This document shows, one piece after another, positions 24,830 to 35,301 of a stretch of 64,000 bases of DNA. The notes under the pieces are model-generated. The model ran no database searches and was not told where the DNA came from. It worked only from the letters and a program-made list of their open reading frames with translations. The translations under genes and the position numbers were made by a program. The stretch comes from Tethya wilhelma (taxonomy: Eukaryota > Porifera > Demospongiae > Tethyida > Tethyidae). The stretch covers positions 16,603,712-16,667,711 of the forward strand of contig CAXIPT010000001.1 of NCBI GenBank assembly GCA_964030475.1. The letters run 5' to 3'. Position 1 is the stretch's first letter, and the number at the start of each line of letters is the position of its first letter.

Positions 24830-26500
24830 CTTGTCCTTCCACAAAGCCTAAATCTTGAGTTCTGTAAAACACTAGTAAAATCACAATAGCCAACACAGGT
24901 GGATTGACTATCACATCTCTTGCCATCTCTTGAAGTAGTTTAGCCAAGTGACGTTTAGAGACAGAATTTGAGAAATCTATGTTACTGCGTTACTCCCGAT
25001 GCAGACTGCAGACAGGTACGACACGAGTGCCTTGCGCCTTTGCTGAGCTGGCAAACGGGGTGCACGTGATCAACTCTCATTGTGAAGTACTGCGGCAGAG
25101 TACTGCGGTCACATTCACTCCACGCGTTTTTCCGGAATTCCGGTTTCGCACTAAATTAAACTCCAGGATTTCGCGATCGATCCAGCATACATGAAAAGCA
25201 TGCCTGTTAACCAGTTTAATTAATAGTCCAGTAGCAGCAGTAGCAGTGTTTAAACAGGTTCAGTCAAGCATAGAAAGTCAGAGAGAATAGCGGGATTCAC
25301 ATGGTAGCAAAATACAGAGCCAAATTATTATAACAGAATATTATTCACTAATCAGGTGATTATGATGATGAGAACACAATGTATGTTATACCAAGTAAAT
25401 TAATCAGTCATGTACATTAGGCATACAATGATGTATATTGACAGGGATTATTGCAAATCTATCAGTGAGGATGTTTAAAGCTACAAATTTTCAATGAACT
25501 TCAGAAAGTGTTAGTGTTTAGTCTTCTATATAGCTATCTGAGTTATGTACTGTATGCACTTGAAAACAGTTTCAATCTTGCTATCTATGGAATACATGCA
25601 CTGCTATATATCTCACTAGAGAGTACAGAAGAGAAAATGAAAACCAGAGTGTTATGATTTGAGCTCTGATTACTATCTCAACAGTGAAATACAAACAAGT
25701 GCAACAACTTCAATGCTAATCATAACTTACAACCTGTAGTAACAACCAACCACACTAAAAATACCTTTGCCTACTAATACCCTCACTAGCTCAATATTAA
25801 ACAGCGGCTGCATGTCACATAGAGATCAAATAATTAATTCATTATCTTAATACTCAGTTGCACAATAGTCAGAGAGCAAGCTATGTATGTACAAGTCAAG
25901 TGAATAATTATGTACAAATCATATTGTAGTAATCATTCAGGTCACTGTATAATACCAGTTAAATTTATAAACTAAAATTAAACTCAAAGTATTTTAGTTT
26001 TTTCTCTCAAAACATATATACAGTCATTGTTCACAGTTAGAAGCTAGATGAATGATGGGATGGTATCACAGATCTCTGAAGTTGGCATAGGTGTCAAAGG
26101 AGTCAAGGAAGGTAAGGACAGCTTTGAAGACAACCTTGTAGTTCTCCTGAAGGGTGGGTGAGAGAGAGATCCATATCAAAACCTGCTCAAGCAAACCTAG
26201 CTAAAACATCCCTCACCATGGTGGGTACAGCTCCTGGTTTCCGCACCCCGAGTGCCTTGACGACCTGGAAGACATCGACCACGTCCAGGCTCTGTCTTGC
26301 ACCTCTCAATGGTGGTGGCAATGGCACAGAATATGCCACTCCTAGTGACGGTGTCACTGCAGTGGACCACCGTGGGTCTGTTGCGGGTCCTCATCTGAAC
26401 CTTGGTCAAGGCCTCGATCACATCAGTGATGCTCTTCAGGTTGGAGCAGCTGCCATCTTTACTCCACCCAATCAGGTGTTACTGGAACACCTGCTGGGCC
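24830..26500 (-). pseudogene. PTP relic 3 and flanking duplicated block
   Basis: 26460-26220 keeps the P-loop segment VVHCSDTVTRSGIFCAIATTIERCKTE (key residues His-Cys-Ser and Arg-Ser-Gly), then a short insertion near 26283-26290 breaks the frame before DVFQVVKALR. 26150-26060 keeps the terminal FDSFDTYANFRDL exon. The exons upstream of the P-loop seen in relics 1 and 2 are absent. Flanking DNA from 25200 to 26060 matches 15.9-16.7 kb and 13.8-14.4 kb. All three relics carry different lesions. Confidence 0.55.
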
Positions 26501-26589
26501 TTGGGAGACAACAATAATTATTATAGTAGAATGAGTATCTTTATGAGTTTGGTTAATACCACCCCTAACGACTCACAGCTTTACCTGTT

Positions 26590-27595
26590 GTTTGATCACA
26601 GATCATTCCTTCAAATCCTGCTGTACATTGACACACATATTCTCCAGTAGTGTCATCAAGAGTACAGGTTGCCCCATTTTCACAGGGATCACTGACACAA
26701 GGATCTGCACACATGAAAATATCAAATCTCATCTTCTCAGGAATATAATCAATGACTTACCTTTCATACAACTCTCTCCAATATACCCAGTTATGCATGA
26801 GGTACAATTGGTGGCAGAGTTCCTTCCTGTTAAACATTCATGAGTGCAACCATTAACATGCAGTGCAAACAGTAGAAGAATTATGTGTACCTTCAACACA
26901 GACAATGCTCCCACCACTAGTACAGTTGTACACTCCCTCAACTGGTTCACAGAATATGTTACAATTTGAACCATAGTAGTTCTCAGGGCAGGCACATTCC
27001 AACAAAGGATTTCTATTCTCATCTATACAAATAATGCTTCCAATATTGTCACAGTTGTACACTCCCTCTATTGGCTCACAGAAGGTGGTACAGTCAGAGC
27101 CATAGTAGTTCTCAGAACAGTTCACTTGAAAACTCATGGAAAGTTGTGATATGTTGTGAATCCCAGTGTAAGTTGTTTCATTAGTCAATCCAGCTCCAAG
27201 TTGGAGTTGATCAAGGTCAATGAGAAACCTGTCTATTATTCCTTCTGTCTCATTTCTCATTACAGCACTGTTTCCAGTGTTAAATCTATCAACTGCATCT
27301 ACAAAGAGTTGAATTCTTCCCTGTAAGTAAGACAATAATGATTCATAAGACGTTTCTTGAACTCACATGATTGACTCACTGTCCATGGTGAAGTGTCAGT
27401 TAGTGTGCTTGGATTTGGTAAACTAAGAAATCCACCAGGACCAACAGAGAAGGTCTCATGATTCTCATTAGTATGACTTGGAGTGAAGAAGGGGAATCCA
27501 GTGTTGGGTGCAGTCTCCAGTGGTGCATTGAATGGTCTTAGAATGTAGCGAAACCTGGTATCACATCTAAATACTCCAGTGACAAGAAAACTCAC
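26590..27595 (-). pseudogene. Broken DSL-type gene fragment
   Basis: The fragment contains the second half of an MNNL exon (27590-27384), a DSL exon (about 27320-26760) with two DSL-like modules (SENYYGSDC and PENYYGSNC), and one EGF exon (26705-26588). It is closest to genes D, G and the misplaced fragment. The first half of the MNNL domain is cut off exactly where an R1 element begins. The DSL exon has a short duplication after the second module that brings in a TAA and shifts frame before the Cys-rich end. No signal, membrane or tail exon adjoins. Confidence 0.7.
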
Positions 27596-27845
27596 AGAAA
27601 CTTCCTAGAGCACTGTGGAGAGAACGCTGCCCAGAAGTCAGAACAATACAATTTTGTTCTCTCCTTTCTCCTTTGTGACTTACTTGAACGAGATTTCAAG
27701 AGAAATTAGAGGCATTATAGACCGACTTTGACTATGCAATATGACTTGACTTCATCTGTAGTACGCCCTTTTATACTCGTTTCAGCCCAAAAGTCGTCCA
27801 CAAACAAAATCTAGGCAGCTTGAAACTCTGGTATGAATTTAACTA
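27590..27845 (+). mobile_element. Element family R1, copy 3 (5'-truncated)
   Basis: Matches the right two thirds of the 20142 copy, from ACTTCCTAGAGCACTG to AACTCTGGTATG. It joins a truncated DSL gene on one side and a truncated Ig exon on the other. The Ig side is cut at the same place as in Ig-2. Confidence 0.6.
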
Positions 27846-27950
27846 TACTTATACCTCCAGCATGATGGAGAGAGAGGGTGGGGGACTGATAGAAAAAGTA
27901 ACACTACGCTTAATTAATACTTTCAGTGATAGACTATTAAACAGACTTAC

Positions 27951-28889
27951 TGGCATTGACTTGAATGGATCTCATTTCTGTCACAGTCCCAACTGTTACT
28001 GTACATGTGTAGTTCCCTTCATGTGATGATTGTAGTGGATCAAACTGTAGTCTAGTGGAGGTGAGAGATGGGCTAGTGATGTTCAGTGAGTCAGAGGAGG
28101 TGACTGCAGTCATGCCATCTGGTCCCAGCCATTGCAATGATGGAGCGACACTAGTTCCTTCAACAGAAGCTGAACAGGTCAGAGAGTATGTCTCTCCAAT
28201 AGTTGTCAATCCAGATGGAGAGATGGAGACATTGACCAGGTTAACTAGATATTGGCACCAATTAAGATAATATTATTGTGACAGTGTCACAAGAGTATAA
28301 TTTAAGATCACATGCATGACTCTCTTACCCAATGTAACACAGAGTGTGTGATTCACATGACTGCTGTCAGGTAGTTCACAACAAAATGATCCAGTTGGAG
28401 ACTGAGCATTGTTTCTACGACTCAATGTTATACTTTGATTTGCATGTCTTCCTCTGTAGAAGTCTTCACCAGCACCACTATTAGGCACCACTGATCCATC
28501 AGGATAGTACCAATGTCCAAGAAATGAATTTTGACAACAAGAACTTAATTCAGTTGTACAGAAGATAGCACTGCCAGTGGAGAAGTTTCCAACATCATTC
28601 AGTGATAGTACACTGTTGTTGGAGTAAGAGACACCTCGGAATATCAGCTGAATGGGAACTACATGTGTCAGAGCGAAGTTATCACATACTGCACTCTAGC
28701 TAGAGCCTATGTATACATATATAAGGCACCAGCCTCAATGCAAGGAGCTCATGCAGTCATTCCTTACATGGATAATAAATTCATGGAGTTACCTTGTCCT
28801 TCCACAAAGCCTGAATCTTGAGTTCTGTAAAACACTAGTAAAATCACAATAGCCAACACAGGTGGATTGACTATCACATCTCTTGCCAT
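27951..28889 (-). pseudogene. Ig-3: truncated Ig receptor (signal, V-like, Ig)
   Basis: Three intact exons with good splice sites: 28889-28793 (signal peptide, MARDVIVNPPVLAI start), 28658-28329 (V-like with HWYYPDGS and GSFCCELPD) and 28244-27951 (Ig with Cys, Trp and G-N-Y-T-C). The next Ig exon survives only as its first few codons before the R1 element. No membrane exon or tail follows on this strand before the DSL relic. A secreted two-domain product is possible if polyadenylation occurs downstream. Otherwise it is a relic. Confidence 0.6.
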
Positions 28890-29189
28890 CTCTTGAAGTA
28901 GTTTAGTCAAGTGACGATAGAGACAGAATGTTACTCCCGATCCTAGATCCTCTGTCTCAACATAAAAAAAGAAAAAAAGGGAAAAAAGTGATGTTAGAGC
29001 GTTATCCAACAAAATTTTAACCCTTTTTAGCTATAATTGCGCATTCCCATTCATTTTCCGGTTTTCGCGCTAAATTAGCGGTCAATTTTTCTTTTCAGTT
29101 GTGCATTATTGATGAAATATAACAAGAGTGTATAAATACACTCTTGATGGTAAACATGCATGGCTATTCTTACAGCAGCTGAGCTAGCT

Positions 29190-29430
29190 CTACTTACTGG
29201 CCAAACACTTCCACTGGAACACCATTGGATTGGGAACACCTCAAGCAGTCGATGTTGATCCAAAATTGAAGGAATCACTATAGCAGTCCCAGATGGTCTC
29301 AGATAAAAGTTAAATTTGTTGTCACATTCACACCAAGGACACCACCACGGTGTACAGCCACTGGTTCTTGAGAGCTCACAGCACAGACCAGCTGCATCTT
29401 TGTGCTGCTCTTACCTCAAAGATCGTGATG
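29190..29430 (-). pseudogene. Relic of gene A MNNL exon
   Basis: Similar to gene A exon 2 (3391-3716). It keeps the C-terminal VFTG-like and GSVWP end and the Cys-rich centre, with deletions of several tens of bases and substitutions. The signal exon and all later exons are absent. Upstream of it (29430-29990) the old gene A promoter and spacer are recognisable, followed by a tail exon. It dates a segmental duplication that copied gene A's 5' end with its upstream neighbour. Confidence 0.7.
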
Positions 29431-29996
29431 TGGGAGGGGCTGCTGCACAAAATAGTTACGTCATGACTAATTTGTGCATTGATAATATGCGCATGCGTAA
29501 ACCCACGTGGCTGCATACCCCAGTGAGTCAGTTGTTATAATGAACCTTTGAATCTTTGGAGTGTTTGTGTTGACAATTTATGTCAATGTTTCTGTTCCCT
29601 TTGAAGACCATATTTAGTTGTAACTTGCTGTAATCTAAACTGGTTGAATTTGAAATATACTTTATAGGGAAGCACCAATCTGCACAAATGTAGAAAGCTA
29701 ATGTTATCCTACATAATTATACTCTACATCAATGTTTCTACACATCTTTTAACATATAATCCTTATGTAAACTATTAGTGAAGTAAAGTATACAAATGAA
29801 AGTAGCACATCCTTTGTAATACATTGACGTTGATACAACAGTTTTGTTTACAGCTTAAAGTGACACGCAAACCATAACATCTACATACTTGTAAAATTTC
29901 GGCTTTAGTAGTATACCTAGAAATTTAGAAAAGATCATTGCAGCAATAAATGAGGTGTCTGTTGAAAGGTGCACACTGTATAGAGAGGTACTCAAG

Positions 29997-32518
29997 TTAT
30001 TGTCCCAAATCGTAGTGATCTAAAGTCTCTGGTGTGATGGGTCCTGGAGTGGTGTTCACATATCCAGGGGTGCCTTCAGTTGTACTACTTTTGATGGTGG
30101 GATGGTGCACATGGCTGTCCACTGCAACATAGTGGTAGATAAGAGCACCACCATTAGCTGTTGTATGGCTCTGCTCCTTTCCATTTGATGTGGCCTCATC
30201 ATAAATATTCTGAGGGGATGATAATGGGTGTAGGGTGTTTTGTGGGAGGCTGTTGGCTTCCATGTTTGTGTTTTGGTGCAAGGTAGAGTACCCTTCACCT
30301 GTTGTGGTACTATTCATTGTTCCTTGGGTTGTAGGAGTGGTAGGGTCCACAATAGCTTTTGAATGATTTAACACAGAGTACCCACTTGTTGCTGGCACAC
30401 CAGGGCTTTCATACTCTGCACGATCGAAGATAGTAGCATCTGGCTGTTGCAATCCATCATTAATGTTAGAAACTTTGGGATTTAAGGTCACCATTGGGCA
30501 CTCGTACTCAGCACAGTCAAAGACAGTTGTAGGTTCTGGCTTAGCTGCTTGTAGACAGTTTGATGTTCCATACTCGGGATCATCGAACACTTGGTTGTGC
30601 TCTTTTTCCTGCTCCTCTATATCAGTGCTTGTTGGGGTGTCCAGAATGTTATCCTTCATGACTACACTGTATGTTGAGTTCTCCACCACTTCCTTAGCAG
30701 CAGCAGTGTGAGTGCTTTCATTCTCCAGTGGAACATCAACTGTTTCGTACATGGCTCTTGGTGGCTCTGCATTTTTCCTCCTCACACTTTGAGTCAACTC
30801 CAGCTGAGGTTGATCGTAAATGGCGCTGTCTATTGTTGTTGTTAAGTTTTCACTCTCAGTGACCCAGTATATGGGGTTGCTAGCAGCAGAAGTCTCGAGG
30901 GTTTGCTTCTTGTTTGGAGGATCTTCTGAAAGTGGTTGCTCTATGCAATCAACTGTGTTGGATGCTGTAAACAAAATGATGAAACTATTGTAAATTTATC
31001 TCATGACATGCTTTGGATGACATACCTACAACGTACGAGCTCCTCTTGTGCTGATGTAGACTGAGGATCACACACAGGCCAATAAGGACTAGAAGGATGC
31101 AAATCAGTAGGAGTCCAACTGCACCCACCACTCCTCCAATAATTGCAACACTAACACCACTTTTGTTCCGTTCTAGATCTAAGAAGGAAAGACTGACTAG
31201 ATATAGTGATTTTAGAACTATAGATCAATACTATACCTTCTCTGCAGTTGATTGAAGGGTTCTTATCTCTTTCAATGCAAACCACATCACCATCTCTGCT
31301 ACAGTTACTGACTCCTTCCACTGCTTTACATAAAGTAGCACAGTCTGAGCCATAGTAGTTTTCAGAACAAGTTGTGCAGTTCGTTGATGGATTTTGATTT
31401 TCTTTTACACAAACAATAGTTCCAAGGCTGTTACAATTGTACACTCCCTCCTTTGGCTCACAGAAATATGTACAGTCAGGACCATAATAGTTCATGGTGC
31501 AGTTGACACACACAGATGAGATGTCACGGTTCTTTGCACATACTATATTCCCATCATTGTCACAGTTGTACACTCCCTCTACTGGCTCACAGAAGGTGGT
31601 ACAATTTGAATCATAGAAGTTCTTAGGACAGCTACAATTTTTCATAGGATTTCTATTCTCTTCAACACAAATAATGCTCCCATTTCTGTCACAGTTGTAC
31701 ACTCCCTCTACTGGCTCACAGAAGGTGGTACAGTCAGAGCCATAGTAGTTGTCAGAGCAGTTCACTTGAAAACTAATGGAGAGTTGTGATATGTTGTGAA
31801 TCCCTGTGTAAGTTGTTTCCTCAGTCAATCCAGCTCCAAGTTGAAGTTGATCAAGGTTAATGAGAAACCTGTCTATTATTGCTTTTGTCTCGTTTGGTGC
31901 CTGATTGCCATGATTGAATTTATCCATTGCATCAACAAGGAACTGGATTCTTCCCTGTATAAATATCAGTGACATAATAATATAGAAGTCACATCATTTA
32001 TCTATTTAGGTACCATGAAGTGACTTACTGTCCACATTGAAATGTTCATTACTATGTTTGGATTTGGTAGCGAAAGCAAAGCTCCTTTACCTTCCGTGAA
32101 TTTTTCTTGCATGTTTTCAGTAAAACTTCTTGTAAAAAATTTAAATCCAGTGTTGGGTGCAGTCTCCAGTGGTGCATTGAATGGTCTTAGAATGTACCGA
32201 AACCTGGTATCACATCTAAATATTTCAATGTTCTGACAGCTCTCAGTGCGTAGAGGATCATCACAACAAACTGGTACACCATTTGTCCCACATTCAGCAC
32301 ACAGACCAGTTGGGTTCCAGTACTCATAGAAACGTACAGTGAAATCATATTTACCCTGCACATTGACCTGTGGTATAACACATGATCCATACAGAGGAAT
32401 TAGGACATATTTTGTACAATAATGAATTGCTAATCTAAGCACAGTTGTCACATGATCAACTTACTGATAGAAGAACGAGAATTGTAATCCCTGCTGGTAA
32501 TAGCAATCTTGAAATCAT
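29997..32518 (-). CDS. Gene D: MNNL with four tandem DSL-like modules and an Ig-receptor-type tail
   Basis: Five exons: 32518-32465, 32367-32029, 31954-31237, 31178-31026 and 30964-29997. They sum to 2232 bases, or 743 residues. There is a signal peptide (MISRLLLPAGITILVLLS), then MNNL (FYEYWNPTGLCAECG, CCDDPLR, RYILRPF). One 718-base exon carries four DSL-like modules starting CSDNYYGSDC, CPKNFYDSNC, CTMNYYGPDC and CSENYYGSDC, each followed by E-G-V-[YS]-N-C. No EGF exon is present. The membrane segment (GVVGAVGLLL) and 322-residue tail are nearly the same as those of Ig-1, including NPIYW, STYSVV, GYSVLN, GYVN and HYDLGQ at the end. Notch-ligand descent is clear. Whether it still binds Notch is open, since the modules lack GHYxC. 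Confidence 0.82.
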
Positions 32519-33328
32519 CTTGTACTGTTGTATAATATTGTGCAGGCTGGAAATCAAATTATCTATAACTCAGTCATAAGCATTTGACTTCTAAATAATA
32601 GAAGTATCTGCTATTATTTTTTTTAACTTCTAGATCTCAACTCTTCATGTGTTCTGACAACCAAGGATTAAATTTCATTTACCTGTTTTTGTTCCTGAAT
32701 ATAATTTCCCTTTGCGTAGAGGAAATGTCAGTTAGCAAATAACTTGTACAATAACACTGCACTGACTGTCTAACTGTTGTTTATTTTGTGCATGCACTCA
32801 CTCACTCGTAATACTATGCCGGTGATTTCAAACAGCTGTCCTTTTCCTGATTGACATAGTCTTGGTTTAGTGGTTCATACCCAACAGCCTAAGTACAGAG
32901 GTTGCTCTAGTTCATGTAGTGATTCCTACACATGGGTATGGTTACCACCATAGAAAGATGTCTACTGTTTACAATCTCTCTGTTGTATGCTTGTACTTTC
33001 AGTATTATGGCATTGCTTTTGAACATCCCAACTGCTTGATTGCTGATTGCCTTTATTAATGTTTGTACATGCTGTAATGGTGTATCAACCAAGGATCAAA
33101 CCATAGTGCATTTGATGTGCATTTGATAACGTTAACTTAAGTCTGATTGTCTAAACAATCGTGCTTGTACCGATAAGTTATTTTGTCCAATTTTGTTTCA
33201 CTAGCTACTATACAATATAAACATAATAATGATGTGTAGTTAATTATTTATAAACACTGAATTAGAATTTTAAGACTAAGAACGTCATTAATATTCCCTT
33301 TAACTATAGAGGAAGAACTATAGTACTA
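32519..33328. other. Intergenic spacer between genes D and E
   Basis: AT-rich DNA with no exon-like segment, no RNA gene and no clear repeat that I can support. It should hold the promoter of D and the 3' end of E. Confidence 0.5.
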
Positions 33329-34979
33329 CTACATGTATGGAACTTCTTCATACTGGTCAGAGCAAAGAGAATCTTCGTCAACATTCTGAGTGACCTCAAC
33401 TTCTTCATAGACAGCACTCTTACATGCTTCTCGGGCTAGTGTTTTGGGATACGAGATATTGAGAGTCATTTTAGAAGTAGAAATACTGACACCAGCTACA
33501 ATTGTCATTCCAGTGTCACTGGAGTAGCAGTCCCCAGCTGCTGGAGTGTACGTTGTCCTTTTTTCCACATTGGCTGAATTTGTAAGAATGCTCTACATAA
33601 TGATCTATAGTCAAAATGTAATATTGTATACTTACCTAATTTTTGTCTTTGGTGATGCATTTTCCATCTAAATATCAATGTTGAGATTAGGCACAGAATG
33701 ATCAGTGTGCCTACAACTCCAGCACTTAAGCCAATAGCCAATGCAACAGTTGATTTTGAGGAGGGCTTGTCTTGAATAATTCAGGGAGGAAATAAGAATA
33801 TTGATCAGTAAGAGTCCGACTAACCACCTACCACATATTTATAATGGTGACACTAGGCTGCACTACCTACATAGCTATACTGATCCGAGGGTGAACTTAC
33901 TTCCAAGGACCAAGACTAGAGATACTATATATACATAGTTTGATATTTGTTGTGATTTACCTTCAATGCAATTTGTTAAAGGATTTTTGTTCCTTTCAAT
34001 ACAAACCACATCACCATCTCTGCTACAGCTACTGACTTCTTCTACTGCTTTACAGAAATTAGCACAGTCTGAACTATTGTAGTTTTCAGTGCAGTTGATG
34101 CACATTGATGAGATGTCATAATTCCTTTCGGCACAAATTATATTTTCACATTCTCTTAAAGGATCTCTATTCTCATCTATACAAATAATGCTTCCATTAC
34201 TGCTACAGTTATACACTCCCTCTACTGGCTCACAGAAGATGGTACAGTCAGAGCCATAGTAGTTCTCAGAGCAGTTCACTTGAAAACTGATGGAAAGTTG
34301 TGATATGTTGTGAATCCCAGTGTAAGTTGTTTCATTAGTCAATCCAGCTCCAAGTTGGAGTTGATCACAGTTAATGGGAAACCTGTCTATTATTCCTTCT
34401 GTCTCATTTGGTGCCTGATTGTTGTTGATTCTATCAAATACACTCACATAAATTTGAATTCTTCCCTGCAAGTAAAACAGTAATGATTGATGGACATACA
34501 ATTATCCATGCATAATTGTGACTCACTGTCCATGGCAAAGTTTCCATTTGTGTGCTTGGGTTTGGTGAGGCAAGAAATCCACCATCACCAACAGAGAAGG
34601 TCTCATGGTTCTCATTAGTTTGACTTCGAGTGAAGAAGGGGAATCCAGTGTTGGGTGCAGTCTCCAGTGATGCATTGAATGGTCTTAGAATGTAGCGAAA
34701 CCTGGTATCACATCTAAATACTCCAGTGTTCTGACAGCTCTCAGTGCGTAGAGGATCATCACAACAAACTGGTACACCATTTGTCCCACATTCAGCACAC
34801 AGACCAGTTGGGTTCCAGTACTCATAGAAACGTACAGTGAAATCAAAATTAGCCTCTATATGAAACTAAAATAAAGACTTTAAGAATGAAATAGTTGGTA
34901 GCAAAATTAATGTTTTATTGCTCACTGTATGTAATCCAAGAATAGAAAGAAGTAACACGGTTTGATCAGTTTTTGCCAT
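33329..34979 (-). CDS. Gene E: MNNL/DSL membrane protein with a short distinct tail
   Basis: Five exons: 34979-34926, 34865-34527, 34465-33961, 33770-33636 and 33573-33329. They sum to 1278 bases, or 425 residues. The signal peptide is MAKTDQTVLLLSILGLHT. The MNNL exon is 339 bases, the same length as in D and G and very similar. The DSL exon has a first complete module (CSENYYGSDC) and a damaged second one that lacks its core. A last module has two cysteines' spacing changed (CTENYNSSDC). The membrane exon reads LSAGVVGTLIILCLI. The tail is only about 80 residues, unrelated to D or G, with VYEEV and QYEEVPYM near the end. There is no EGF repeat. This is a DSL-family member in which the tail was exchanged. 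Confidence 0.8.
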
Positions 34980-35253
34980 TATAATTACAGACATTGACTT
35001 GTCCTAAGCTCCCTATAGTCAACTAAGTCAAATTATTATTGAAGGTGTTGACTAAGTTCTCTAAATATGGGCAACATAGAGCTTTATAAAACTGAGCATG
35101 CTGCAGTGATAATTGTTTACTTTAAGTAATGACACTTTCAAGTTTGTTTCCATACCATTTTTTTGTTGACTATGAGTGATGTTTGCTTTCTAGTAACAAC
35201 AGGTAAGGTCGTTAAACTAAAAGGCTAGCTCTTTGGGACCAGGTACCTAGGTT

Positions 35254-35265
35254 TGCGCATGCGCA
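35254..35265. promoter_or_regulatory. NRF1-like palindrome upstream of gene E
   Basis: Perfect TGCGCATGCGCA, the same 12-mer as in the gene A promoter, 275 bp upstream of the gene E start codon in an otherwise AT-rich spacer. A role as promoter element is inferred from the consensus. Confidence 0.4.
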
Positions 35266-35301
35266 TTCTGCCGGGTAAAAAATACAATTTTAGCACAAAA
35301 A

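Larger units (their letters stand above)
19032..24926 (-). pseudogene. Ig-2: damaged paralogue of the Ig receptor
   Basis: Recognisable exons: 24926-24830 (signal peptide), about 23557-23228 (V-like), 23140-22844, 22782-22453, 21350-21021 (V-like), 20936-20646, 20063-19908 (membrane) and 19855-19032 (tail). Several lesions are visible. The first V-like exon has TGA where other copies read CGA (QLIF-stop, about 23535). The third Ig exon after 20646 is cut off within about 35 bases by an inserted element. Another copy of that element and a 564-base gap separate the signal exon from the rest. The tail lacks about 44 residues in frame, removing the DPEYGT and KYECPM tyrosines. The tail and membrane parts are otherwise open, so a shorter transcript from an internal start is possible. 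Confidence 0.6.

Noticed and set aside
31237..31954. Reading the repeated Cys-rich units as plain EGF repeats
   Set aside because: The units begin C-x-x-N-[YF]-[YF]-x-x-[DN]-C-x-x-x-C, the start of the DSL pattern, and lack the C-x-C-x-x-G end of an EGF; they align to the first DSL unit after the MNNL domain.
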